Origin: Acidobacteriota bacterium
GTDB lineage: Bacteria; Acidobacteriota; Terriglobia; Versatilivoradales; Versatilivoraceae
Direction of reading: 5' to 3'
Length of the DNA: 64,000 nt
NCBI GenBank assembly: GCA_028875575.1
Contig: JAPPDF010000100.1
Coordinates: 32,801-96,800 of the forward strand
Both the position numbers and the translations under genes were made by a program. The notes beneath the pieces are model-generated. The model saw only the letters and a program-made list of their open reading frames with translations. It made no database searches and was not told the origin of the DNA. Below, one piece after another: positions 35,423-43,445 of the stretch. Position 1 is the first letter of the stretch. The number at the start of each line of letters is the position of its first letter.

Positions 35423-38253
35423 GTCCCGTCCCTCCCTGCGTCTTCCGCCTGCATTATCTCCCATTGGTCCACCGCCTCGGCCACGGTGTCGGCAACTTCA
35501 CGGCGGGCCGACTGGATGGCGGTGTTGTTCCGGGTGGGATGCACCCGGTTGGTCAGGAAAACGATGAAGAGCCGGCGCCGGGGGTCGATCCACAACGAGG
35601 TTCCGGTAAATCCCGTATGGCCATAAGACTGCCGCGACAGCTTGTCGCCGGCGGAACTGTTGGGGGAAGGGGTATCCCAACCCAGGGCACGGCTGCTGTC
35701 GCGCGGGTCGGCTTGAGGTTGTGTGAAGATTTCCAGGGTGTTCCGCTTCAGGATGCGGCGATGGTTGTAGACGCCGCCGTTGAGCAGAGACTGGCAAAAC
35801 ACTGCCAGGTCCCCCGCCGTGCCGAAAAGACCGGCGTGGGCAGCCACTCCTCCCATGGCACAGGCGTTTTCATCATGAACCTCGCCCCTCAGCAAGCGCT
35901 TTCTCCACGGGTCCATTTCCGTAGGGGCAACGCGAGGCCTCCAGTCGGAAGGGGGGAGAAAACAGGTCCGGCGCATGCCCAGGGGACGAAAGATCTGATC
36001 CTGGGCCAGCTTGTCGAGGCTGTCTCCACAAGCTCTTTCCACCACCGCCCCCAGCAGAATGAAGCCCAGGTCGCTGTAGAGGCTCCGGCTGCCGGTTGGG
36101 TACTCCAGAGGAGTTTCCAGGATCCGTCGCAGGATATCTTCCTTGCCGCCGGCATGTTTGTAGAGAGGCACATGGGCCGGTAGCCCGGAGGAGTGCGACA
36201 GCAGATGCTTGAGGGCGACCTGCCGTTTGTTGCCGGCCCGAAACTCCGGAAAGAAGCGTTCGAGCCGGTCGTCCAGGTCGATGATCCCGCGTTCAATGGC
36301 CTGCATGACCAGGGTGGTGGTGCAAACCACCTTGGTCAGCGACGCCAGGTCATAGACGGAGTTCGAGTTTGCCGCAGGACTGGTGGAAGTGTAGTCCAGC
36401 CTGCCGTAACCTCGGCAAACCAGCAGCTTTTCGCGGTAGCCTACGGCCAATGAAGCTCCAGGAAAGGCTTGAAGGTCGATGAAGCGCCGGACAAGCCGCT
36501 GCAGTTCGGTTCGCAAGGTCCGGATACCCCTTTGGGGCGGGTTGGACGCATCCGCACGGGCCTTTTCCAGGACCATCGGTAAGGCGTCGCGCTGGAGGCC
36601 GGTGTCCCGTTCGGCTGTGCCCGGAATCGACACGGGCAGCCGGCCGGCCAGGCGAATCTCTCCGAAGAGAGCCTTGACTGCCGCCCTCTGAGAAGTGGAA
36701 ACGTGGCTGAAGGTGCAGAGATAGGTGGGGAAAAAGGAGAGTTGCCGAATCAGGTAAGGGTCGCCCAGGGAAATCAGGAGCGTGGAGGGCTTGACCCGGA
36801 CCAGCCCCCCCAACCAATCCGCCAGGAGCGGCGACAACCCCAGCCGGCCGGTCCCGGTCACCAGCGGAACATGCAGGGCCACCATGCAGAGATCCGCTTT
36901 GCCGGCCCTGTTCCTGACCTGGTCCAGCAGCGAGCGAGCCGCATCGGAGGAGAGACGATCCACTTCCAGCGAATCGAGTCGCGTCCTGAGGCAACCCTCC
37001 AGATCGGCGGCAGCGCCCGGGGATGGCCTGGTGGAAACGACGATCAGGTGTCCCGAGCGGATCCCCCGGACATCCAGCGGCACTTGAGAAGGATCGTCCT
37101 TCACCAGGGTGACCGAGGCATCGGCCAGGTCCTGGACTTGCTGCCGCAGGGCGGGAGCATTGATTCTTCGAGCGAGCTGCCGCAGGTCGGTTCGCTTCCG
37201 CCGGCTCAGCCCCAGCCAGGCCTTGGCTTGCAGGATGCGCTCAACCGAGCGGTCGACCCGAGCCTCGGATAGGCGACCCGTCTTTACTGCCTCCAGCAAC
37301 GCGCCGAAGACGACCTGGGCGTCGGGTGGATCCAGCAGGACATCCACACCGGCCTCCAGGGCCTGAACGGCCGCTTCGCCGCTCCAGTAGCCTCGAGTCA
37401 GTCCCTTCATCTTCATGGAGTCGGAAACCACCAGACCCTGAAATCCCAACTCGTTCCTCAAGACCTGTTCCAGTATCGCCGCTGAAAGCGTGGCCGGACG
37501 GCGAAGGTCCGACTCCAGGGCCGGGACGGCGATGTGAGCCGTCATGACCGTCATCACGCCGGCCCCTATCGCCTCCCGAAAGGGCGCCCACTCGATGCGC
37601 TCCAGCCGCGGACGTTGAGCGGTAATCACCGGTAGGGACAGATGGGAATCCACCTCGGTGTCGCCATGGCCGGGAAAGTGTTTGGCCGTCGCCAGAACGC
37701 CGGCCCGCTGGGCTCCGGCCACGAACGCCGCGCCCAGCCGACCCACCATTTGCGGGTCCTCTCCATAGGCACGGATGTTGATGACCGGATTGGCAGGATT
37801 GTTGTTGACATCCACCACCGGGGCAAAAATCCAGTTGACCCCCAGGGCTCGAGCTTCCCGGGCGGTGATGCGTCCCTGCCGGTAGGCCCATTGCTCCGAT
37901 CGGGTGGCTCCCACGGCCATGTTCCAGGGCAGGGGAAGGGTGTTGCGAATGCGGAAGGCGGCCCCCCGTTCGAAGTCGGATCCGATCAGCAGGGGAATGG
38001 GTGCCTGGGACTGCAGTCGGTTGATGAGGACGGCTGACTCGTAGATGTCTCCCTCGAAGAGAATGAAACCGCCTACCCGGCCTTGTCGGGCCTGGCGCTG
38101 CAGCCGTTTGTATTCGTCGCCGGCTTCGTTGAGGTGAGTTCCGCGGATGGCCGGCATGATCAGTTGGCCGATCTTGGCGTCCAGGCCGAGTCGGTTCAGT
38201 GTGTCACTAACCCATTTCTTATCAATTCCATTAGGTGTGACAGGTGAGGACAT
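35419..38253 (-). CDS. GH3 beta-N-acetylhexosaminidase (NagZ-like) fused to a serine hydrolase
   Basis: The 944-residue protein joins two enzymes. Residues 15-350 are a NagZ-type GH3 domain with KHFPGHGDTEVDSH (191-204, the His-Asp acid/base) and the nucleophile Asp 278 in VVSDSMKMKG. After a linker with a partial GH3 C-terminal domain, residues 590-944 are a beta-lactamase/DD-peptidase-type serine hydrolase: SLTK at 638-641, YSDLGF and HTGFTG. No signal peptide is seen at the N-terminus. Such fusions are known in Bacteroidetes and Acidobacteriota and fit cleavage of GlcNAc-anhydroMurNAc plus peptide or ester hydrolysis. It heads an overlapping operon with nagA and murA, which supports a murein-recycling role. 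Confidence 0.92.
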   Translation of the reverse strand: MSSPVTPNGIDKKWVSDTLNRLGLDAKIGQLIMPAIRGTHLNEAGDEYKRLQRQARQGRVGGFILFEGDIYESAVLINRLQSQAPIPLLIGSDFERGAAFRIRNTLPLPWNMAVGATRSEQWAYRQGRITAREARALGVNWIFAPVVDVNNNPANPVINIRAYGEDPQMVGRLGAAFVAGAQRAGVLATAKHFPGHGDTEVDSHLSLPVITAQRPRLERIEWAPFREAIGAGVMTVMTAHIAVPALESDLRRPATLSAAILEQVLRNELGFQGLVVSDSMKMKGLTRGYWSGEAAVQALEAGVDVLLDPPDAQVVFGALLEAVKTGRLSEARVDRSVERILQAKAWLGLSRRKRTDLRQLARRINAPALRQQVQDLADASVTLVKDDPSQVPLDVRGIRSGHLIVVSTRPSPGAAADLEGCLRTRLDSLEVDRLSSDAARSLLDQVRNRAGKADLCMVALHVPLVTGTGRLGLSPLLADWLGGLVRVKPSTLLISLGDPYLIRQLSFFPTYLCTFSHVSTSQRAAVKALFGEIRLAGRLPVSIPGTAERDTGLQRDALPMVLEKARADASNPPQRGIRTLRTELQRLVRRFIDLQAFPGASLAVGYREKLLVCRGYGRLDYTSTSPAANSNSVYDLASLTKVVCTTTLVMQAIERGIIDLDDRLERFFPEFRAGNKRQVALKHLLSHSSGLPAHVPLYKHAGGKEDILRRILETPLEYPTGSRSLYSDLGFILLGAVVERACGDSLDKLAQDQIFRPLGMRRTCFLPPSDWRPRVAPTEMDPWRKRLLRGEVHDENACAMGGVAAHAGLFGTAGDLAVFCQSLLNGGVYNHRRILKRNTLEIFTQPQADPRDSSRALGWDTPSPNSSAGDKLSRQSYGHTGFTGTSLWIDPRRRLFIVFLTNRVHPTRNNTAIQSARREVADTVAEAVDQWEIMQAEDAGRDGT

Positions 38254-38366
38254 GGACGAAGTCTTTACGACTGATTGGGCAGGAGAGCCTTCCTCACCGT
38301 CAAAATTCGGCCTGAAGCGGATCAGAAGCCGGAGAGGCTTGCGGACTCATCCCGTCGTGCAGCGCT

Positions 38367-38481
38367 GGGGAGGTTGTTGAATTACTGGAAAAACTTTTGA
38401 AGAACTCGTAGGAGACGATTTTAAAAAGGGCAATTCACGAACTGCCGATCGAAGTCTTTCCAGTAATTCAACAACCTCCCC
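38367..38481. repeat. 115-bp inverted-repeat hairpin element
   Basis: Two 30-base arms (38367-38396 and 38452-38481) are complementary at 29 of 30 positions, around a 55-base A/T-rich centre. It lies 114 bp upstream of the GH3 gene start. It is long enough to fold as a stable cruciform or RNA hairpin and has the look of a small non-autonomous mobile element, though no target duplication was recognised. Confidence 0.75.
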
Positions 38482-38610
38482 TACTCCCCGAAATTTTGCA
38501 AAAGGCTGGGCAGGAAAATCTAATGTGTTTGTTTTCAACGAAGTGACGTTCAGGCGCAGAACTTTTCGCTCGACGAGCGGATTTATTTTGTAAATGCGGT
38601 ATTAAACCTC

Positions 38611-38638
38611 TTGACATGCGGTAAATACATGTTATTCT
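38611..38638 (+). promoter_or_regulatory. Sigma-70 promoter for a candidate non-coding RNA
   Basis: A perfect TTGACA (38611-38616) is followed by a 16-bp spacer and TATTCT (38633-38638), with TG one base before the -10 box (extended -10). It is the best sigma-70 promoter I found in the window. No protein gene on the plus strand follows for more than 2 kb. Confidence 0.6.
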
Positions 38639-38644
38639 TCCTAT

Positions 38645-38860
38645 CCCACAGCCGCTTGAACGAGGGAGCCTCCCAGGAGCTGTTCACCCTGGAACGTAGT
38701 CCAAGAGAGAGTGGCTGTGGGACAAAGGGTGCCACCGAAGCTGCCCTTTGATGGCCGGAGCGGTTGATCGCGATAAGCTGCGGAGCCGAGCTCGTTGGCC
38801 GGAATTCTAGTGCAAAGGTGGCATTTGGGCAATGCTCAGGGTTGCAGGTGCCCAAGTGCC
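38645..38860 (+). ncRNA. Candidate structured non-coding RNA
   Basis: Starting just after the promoter, three helices can be drawn. A 10-bp closing stem pairs tcccacagcc (38644-38653) with ggctgtggga (38713-38722) and encloses ccagg/cctgg (38673-38677 with 38688-38692). Right behind it is a 7-bp hairpin, caaaggg (38723-38729) with ccctttg (38744-38750). A later 7-bp hairpin pairs ttgggca (38825-38831) with tgcccaa (38849-38855). I do not recognise tmRNA, RNase P RNA, 6S, SRP RNA or a known riboswitch. The 3' end is unknown; no clear T-run terminator was found. Confidence 0.4.
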
Positions 38861-39043
38861 GGCATGGAGGGACCGGAATTGGGAGGCCGGGAGAGGTGGA
38901 AAGCCTGTCAGCTTGCTGGGTCAGGCAATGCCTCTCCAGGCGCTCGAAGGTGTGGACGGGCAGGGGTGGAGAGGGAGACACGCTTGCCTGTCCGCTATCC
39001 CCCTCTCAGCGCGCGGGGAGGGGGTGCTTCAGCGGGATTTCTG

Positions 39044-40438
39044 CTAACTCTTCTTTCCTTGCCAGGGACCCGTGATGGCCAGGGTGATGCCCGGATTCTG
39101 GATGTTGGCGAAGAGGGTGGTTCCGTCGGGTGAAAAGGTCGAACCGGCAAACTCGGAGTTGTTGAATACGTTGCGGCCGAGCTTGTAGAGATCGCCCCTC
39201 GGCGTCACCCCGACCAGGAATTGCTCGCCCGATCCATCCTCGCACAAAACCAGGTCCCCCCAGGGCGCAACCGTGAGGTTGTCGGCGTTCTCGACCAAAT
39301 TGCCGTCGTTGGGCTCAATGAAGAGTTCCAGCTTGCCGGGGCTGTTTTTCTCGCCGGGTTTTCCTTCCTCGGAACTGGGGGCGTATCGCCACACCTGCCC
39401 CTTCTGGTTCAGACCGCCGTTGGTGCAGACGAAATAGATCCATCCCTTGTCCCACCACATGCCTTCGCCCCGGGCGAAGCGGGCCGCGCCCAGGTCTTCG
39501 AAACCCCGATAGCGCAGATCGTCGTTGGGGGACTCCACGTCATCGATTTCAGCCCACTCCACCTCGAACACATGACCCGGCAGCACCTTGCGCGCGTTCC
39601 AGTTGCGGGTGTCGAGACCGGGTTTCCCCTTCACTTTCAATACCTGTAGACGTCCGCCGGCTGTCAGTTCACCGGGTTTGTTCGGGATGAAGCGGTACAG
39701 GAGCCCGTCACCCCGGTCCTCGGTTTCATAGACGATCCCGGAATTGGGATCGACGGCGACGGCTTCATGCACGAAGCGTCCCATGGCTTTCAGGGGAACT
39801 GCGGGAGTCAACCCGACTTCGCTGGTGGCCGGCACTTCGAAGTTGTAGCCGTGGTCCCTGGCGTAGAGTCCTTCCTCCCTCTGAATCGTCTCCTCGCAGG
39901 TGATCCAGCTTCCCCAGGGAGTCGGCCCCCCCGCGCAGTTGCGAACCGTTCCGCCCAGGCTCAGGAAGTGCTTTTCCAGGCGCATCTGGCGAGTGTTGTA
40001 GACCACGGTGGTGGTTCCTCCCAGGCAGGGCCTCCTCCCTTGACCGGCGTCGTACAGTTTCTGCCGGTCTGCGGCCTTGAGCAACTGGTTGATGGGGCCA
40101 AAGGCTCCGATGGTCTGATGATCGATGCCCAGCTCGTGATTCCGGACCAGAATCGTGCTCCCTGACGGACCCGGAAAGGCAGCCATCCCGTCATGCAGAC
40201 CCGGCACTCTGTAGCCGTCGTCCATCAACTCTCCCACCTCGGAAAGGATCCGATAGGTGAAGCCCGCGGGGAGTTCGATCACTCCCTCCGGGTCGGGCTG
40301 CAGATCTCCATAACCCGCGGGAGCCGTGGGTTTGGGAAGGGGCTTCGAAAACCCCTTGCCGGTAAGAGAACGAAGCCCCAGAAAGCCCATGGTGCAGGCC
40401 CCGGACGCTTTCAGAAACGATCGTCGTGAGGAATTCAT
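39044..40438 (-). CDS. PhoX-like (DUF839) exported phosphatase
   Basis: The 464-residue protein opens with a Tat signal (MNSSRRSFLKASGACTMGFL), and the rest matches the PhoX/DUF839 beta-propeller phosphatases that use Fe3+ and Ca2+. Seen motifs are LVRNHELG (about residue 100), GGTTTVVYN, GTVRNCAGGPTPWGSWITCEE (the Cys of this loop binds iron in PhoX), GRFVHEAVAVDPNSGIVYETED and NLTVAPWGDLVLCEDG. I chose the ATG at 40438, just before the Tat motif. PhoX normally releases phosphate from organic esters outside the cytoplasm. No PHO-box was confirmed in the upstream gap. Confidence 0.9.
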   Translation of the reverse strand: MNSSRRSFLKASGACTMGFLGLRSLTGKGFSKPLPKPTAPAGYGDLQPDPEGVIELPAGFTYRILSEVGELMDDGYRVPGLHDGMAAFPGPSGSTILVRNHELGIDHQTIGAFGPINQLLKAADRQKLYDAGQGRRPCLGGTTTVVYNTRQMRLEKHFLSLGGTVRNCAGGPTPWGSWITCEETIQREEGLYARDHGYNFEVPATSEVGLTPAVPLKAMGRFVHEAVAVDPNSGIVYETEDRGDGLLYRFIPNKPGELTAGGRLQVLKVKGKPGLDTRNWNARKVLPGHVFEVEWAEIDDVESPNDDLRYRGFEDLGAARFARGEGMWWDKGWIYFVCTNGGLNQKGQVWRYAPSSEEGKPGEKNSPGKLELFIEPNDGNLVENADNLTVAPWGDLVLCEDGSGEQFLVGVTPRGDLYKLGRNVFNNSEFAGSTFSPDGTTLFANIQNPGITLAITGPWQGKKS

Positions 40439-40827
40439 TTCGGTCTGCCTTTCTGGGGGCGGCTCGGCGAAGGTCGATGGGACTCGCCGGTTCAAGACCC
40501 AGGGCGATTGGGCGCTACCCTCATGGATGTAAATGTAAGTCAATTCTGCGGTGGACCTTTATCTTAGCAAGAACCGCTGTGTCATCGGTGTAAATTTATG
40601 GTGAAGGGACACTCGGCAACTGTGGTATTTTGGGTCGGCATTTTCGGGGACGCCGGCTCCATCGGGTCCCGGGCGGCAAATTCCGGTCGGGCGGCATGGG
40701 ATGGAACCGGTCTGATTGCAAGTCCTTTGACCCGCATCTATTGAGGCCTCCCCAACCCTCCGCGGGACGCGCATGTCCCGACGAGCCATGAAGCGGGTCG
40801 GAACCCGCGAGCCCCGGATTTCTATCC
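40439..40827. other. 389-bp divergent gap, nothing assigned
   Basis: This stretch separates the divergent PhoX and M20 genes. Part of it (40520-40640) is A/T-rich, as expected for promoters, but I could not assign -35/-10 pairs or a phosphate-control site convincingly. Confidence 0.4.
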
Positions 40828-41964
40828 ATGAGCACGCTTCTCTCCTACTTTCGCGATCTGGAGCCGCAGATGGTCCAGTGGCTGATGGACCTGATCAACA
40901 CCGATTCACCCTCGGACAACAAGCCGGCTCTGGATCGGCTGGCCCGCCACATGGGAGATCGGTTCGGCAGCTACGGCGCCGCGGTGGAACTGGTCCCCAA
41001 CCCGGAGGCGGGAGACCACCTGCTGGCCAGATTTTCGGGTCCCGATGCCCAAGGAAAGCCCCTGCTGTTGCTGGGACACCTGGACACGGTTTGGGGTATG
41101 GGAGAGGCCAAGCGCCGTCCGGCCAGGCTGGAAGACGGAAAGATCTTCGGGCCCGCCTCCTTTGACATGCGCGGCGGCACCACCCTGATGCTGTCGCTGG
41201 CTCACTATCTGTCGAGCGGCCAGGGGAAGTTGAAGCGGCCCTTGACCATCCTGCTCGACTCCGACGAGGAAGTCGGCACACGGACGGCTCGATCCTTGAT
41301 CGAAAAGGAGGCCTGGGGTTGCCAGGCCGTTCTGGTATTGGAGCCCTGCCTGCCGGGAGGCGCCGTCAAGACCGCCCGCAAAGGGGTTGGCACCTTTGTG
41401 ATTTCAGCCGGCGGCGTGGCCGCCCACTCCGGGGTGGACTACCAGAAGGGGGTGAGCGCCATCCAGGAGCTGGCCTACCAGGTGCTGGAGCTCTACAAGT
41501 TGAACGACCTGGAATTGGGGACCACGGTCAATCCGGGCGTGTTCCGTGGGGGTTCCCGCTCCAACGTGATCGCCGACCAGGCCGAGTTGGAGGTGGACGT
41601 GCGGGTAGCCACCATGGCCGAGGGAGAGCGAATCACGGCCTGCATCCACGGGCTCCAGCCCCGGGTCGAGGGTAGTCGGCTTAGCGTGAGGGGAAACATG
41701 AATCGGCCACCCCTGGAGCGCAACGATCAGATGGTTCAACTGTACCGGGAGGCACGTCAGTTGGCTGCCGAGCTGGGCATCGACCTGCAAGAGGGTTCGA
41801 CCGGTGGAGGCAGCGACGGTTGCTTCACCGCGGCCCTGGGCGTCCCGACCCTGGATGGCCTGGGACCCGACGGCGCCGGTCCTCACGCCTTGCACGAACA
41901 TGTGCTGGTGGAAAGCCTGGCTCCTCGAGCCGCGTTGCTGACCCAACTGGCCTTGAATCTATGA
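40828..41964 (+). CDS. M20-family metallopeptidase, carboxypeptidase G2-like
   Basis: The 378-residue cytoplasmic hydrolase has the two-zinc site of M20: LLGHLDTVWGMGE (about residues 71-83), the shared Asp in SFDMRGG, DSDEEVGT with the catalytic Glu, LVLEPCLPGG and a late His in GAGPHALHEH. The middle GGVAAHSGVDYQKGVSA is the dimerisation domain. It most resembles CPG2-type enzymes that release a terminal amino acid from an N-acyl group. The stop overlaps the start of the enolase-family gene (ATGA), so the two are translationally coupled. This suggests that they act on one substrate, such as an N-succinyl or N-acyl amino acid. Confidence 0.9.
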   Translation: MSTLLSYFRDLEPQMVQWLMDLINTDSPSDNKPALDRLARHMGDRFGSYGAAVELVPNPEAGDHLLARFSGPDAQGKPLLLLGHLDTVWGMGEAKRRPARLEDGKIFGPASFDMRGGTTLMLSLAHYLSSGQGKLKRPLTILLDSDEEVGTRTARSLIEKEAWGCQAVLVLEPCLPGGAVKTARKGVGTFVISAGGVAAHSGVDYQKGVSAIQELAYQVLELYKLNDLELGTTVNPGVFRGGSRSNVIADQAELEVDVRVATMAEGERITACIHGLQPRVEGSRLSVRGNMNRPPLERNDQMVQLYREARQLAAELGIDLQEGSTGGGSDGCFTAALGVPTLDGLGPDGAGPHALHEHVLVESLAPRAALLTQLALNL

Positions 41965-43070
41965 AGATCGAACAGATTGAGCTCCGTGAAGTGCAGATGC
42001 CGCTGATCTCCTTTTTCGAGACCAGCTTCGGCCGGACCACCCTGCGGCGGGTGATTCTGGTTCGAGTCTTTGGGGAAGGCCTGGTCGGCTACGGAGAATC
42101 CACCGCTCCCGAGGGCCCGTTCTACAATCACGAATCCACTGCTACCGCCTGGCACGTGCTCCAGGATTTCGTGGTCCCCAGGGTCTTTGCCGCGAAGATC
42201 TCCCATCCGCGGGAGGTGGCCCCGCTGCTCAGACCCATCCGAGGCCACAATATGGCCAAAGCCGCGGTGGAGACGGCCATCTGGGATCTTTATGCCCGCC
42301 TGCAGGGTAAGCCCCTGCACCAACTGCTTGGGGGACAGCACAAGACCCTGGATTGCGGAGTCTCCATCGGCATCCAGGAGAGCCCTGCCAAACTGCTCGA
42401 CAAGATCGAAAAGGAGCTGCTGGCGGGCTACCAGCGAATCAAGATGAAGATCAAGCCCGGGTGGGACGTGGCCGTGGTGAGGGAAGTCCGAAGGCGCTTC
42501 CCCGAGATCCTGCTGATGTGCGATGCCAACTCCGCCTACAGCCTGGCCGATCTGGATCGCCTGAAGGCCCTGGATGATTTCGACCTGTTGATGATCGAGC
42601 AGCCCCTTGCCTGGAACGACATCCTGGACCACGTCCAACTCCAGAAGGTCCTGCGCACGCCCATCTGTCTGGACGAATCCATCCTGGACGGCGAGGACGC
42701 CCGCAAGGCCATCGACGCCGGGGCCTGCCGGATCGTCAACATCAAGCTGGGAAGAGTCGGCGGCTACACCGAAGCCCTCCGGGTTCACGACGTTTGCCAG
42801 GATCGCCGCATTCCCGTCTGGTGCGGGGGAATGCTGGAAACGGGAATCGGCCGAGCCCACAACGTGGCCCTCTCCACCCTGGCGAATTTCAGGTTGCCGG
42901 GAGATGTTTCCGCCAGCAAGCGCTACTTTCGGAAGGACCTGATTGAGCCGGAAGTGGAGGTAGACCCGCAGGGCAGGATCCACGTGCTGCCGGATGCGGG
43001 TATCGGCTTCCGGCCCCACCTGGAGCGCATCGATCAGGTGACGGTGAGAACCCGGTCGCTGCGGCCCTGA
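41961..43070 (+). CDS. Enolase-superfamily protein, o-succinylbenzoate synthase / N-succinylamino acid racemase type
   Basis: The 369-residue protein has the MLE-subgroup layout. The capping N-domain MKIEQIELREVQMPL is followed by KMKIKPG (both active-site Lys), metal ligands in LLMCDANSAY, LMIEQPL and CLDESI, the second Lys in IVNIKLGRVGG and a C-terminal WCGGMLETGIGRAHN. The last motif is typical of OSBS/NSAR proteins. No other menaquinone genes are nearby and it is coupled to an M20 hydrolase, so racemisation of N-acyl (often N-succinyl) amino acids is more likely than menaquinone synthesis. The ATG at 41961 overlaps the M20 stop. Confidence 0.88.
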   Translation: MKIEQIELREVQMPLISFFETSFGRTTLRRVILVRVFGEGLVGYGESTAPEGPFYNHESTATAWHVLQDFVVPRVFAAKISHPREVAPLLRPIRGHNMAKAAVETAIWDLYARLQGKPLHQLLGGQHKTLDCGVSIGIQESPAKLLDKIEKELLAGYQRIKMKIKPGWDVAVVREVRRRFPEILLMCDANSAYSLADLDRLKALDDFDLLMIEQPLAWNDILDHVQLQKVLRTPICLDESILDGEDARKAIDAGACRIVNIKLGRVGGYTEALRVHDVCQDRRIPVWCGGMLETGIGRAHNVALSTLANFRLPGDVSASKRYFRKDLIEPEVEVDPQGRIHVLPDAGIGFRPHLERIDQVTVRTRSLRP

Positions 43071-43167
43071 AGTCTGGTTGGTAGGCTTGCCCGGCCGGGT
43101 CCCATCGGATCTTGCTAACTACTCTCATTGGAAAGGGAAGTGGTTTGGGGAAGGGTGCTTTTAATTC

Positions 43168-43225
43168 GCCGCCTACGCGGCTAAGGTGGCGCCGAGTCGA
43201 TACGACCCCGGGCTCCCGCCCGGGG
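43168..43225. repeat. Two small GC hairpins in the gap before the GT9 gene
   Basis: The hairpins are gccgc-ctac-gcggc (43168-43181) and the perfect 8-bp pair ccccgggc-tccc-gcccgggg (43206-43225). The rest of the 375-bp gap (43071-43445) has a weak hairpin followed by six T at 43337-43355, which could end the upstream operon. No gene is seen. Confidence 0.5.
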
Positions 43226-43445
43226 CTACCCTGAGTCGCAGCTACGCTGCTCTATAAGGAAGGCCTCTTTCAAGCGTTTCCTCGGTCTACCTACGCCAAC
43301 CGCGGTTACACCGCTCTCCACCTAACTACAACACTGCCTGGGGACAGGGTTTTTTAATTGAACTCTGCCGGGCGGCAGCGCGTAGTTTCCAGCAATGTGC
43401 GCTGGGTTCCACTGCAGGTGAACCGGCCTCTTGATTTCGACTGGT

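Larger units (their letters stand above)
38254..39043. other. 790-bp gap holding a hairpin element, a promoter and a candidate RNA
   Basis: The stretch 38500-38640 is clearly richer in A/T than its surroundings and carries a good promoter. Downstream of it the sequence has several paired helices (listed separately). At 38999-39023 a hairpin of C and G runs faces the end of the PhoX gene. No credible protein gene is present. Confidence 0.5.

Noticed and set aside
43337-43355. Terminator after the enolase-family gene
   Set aside because: The stem is only 4 bp although six T residues follow, so it was mentioned with the gap but not listed as a terminator.
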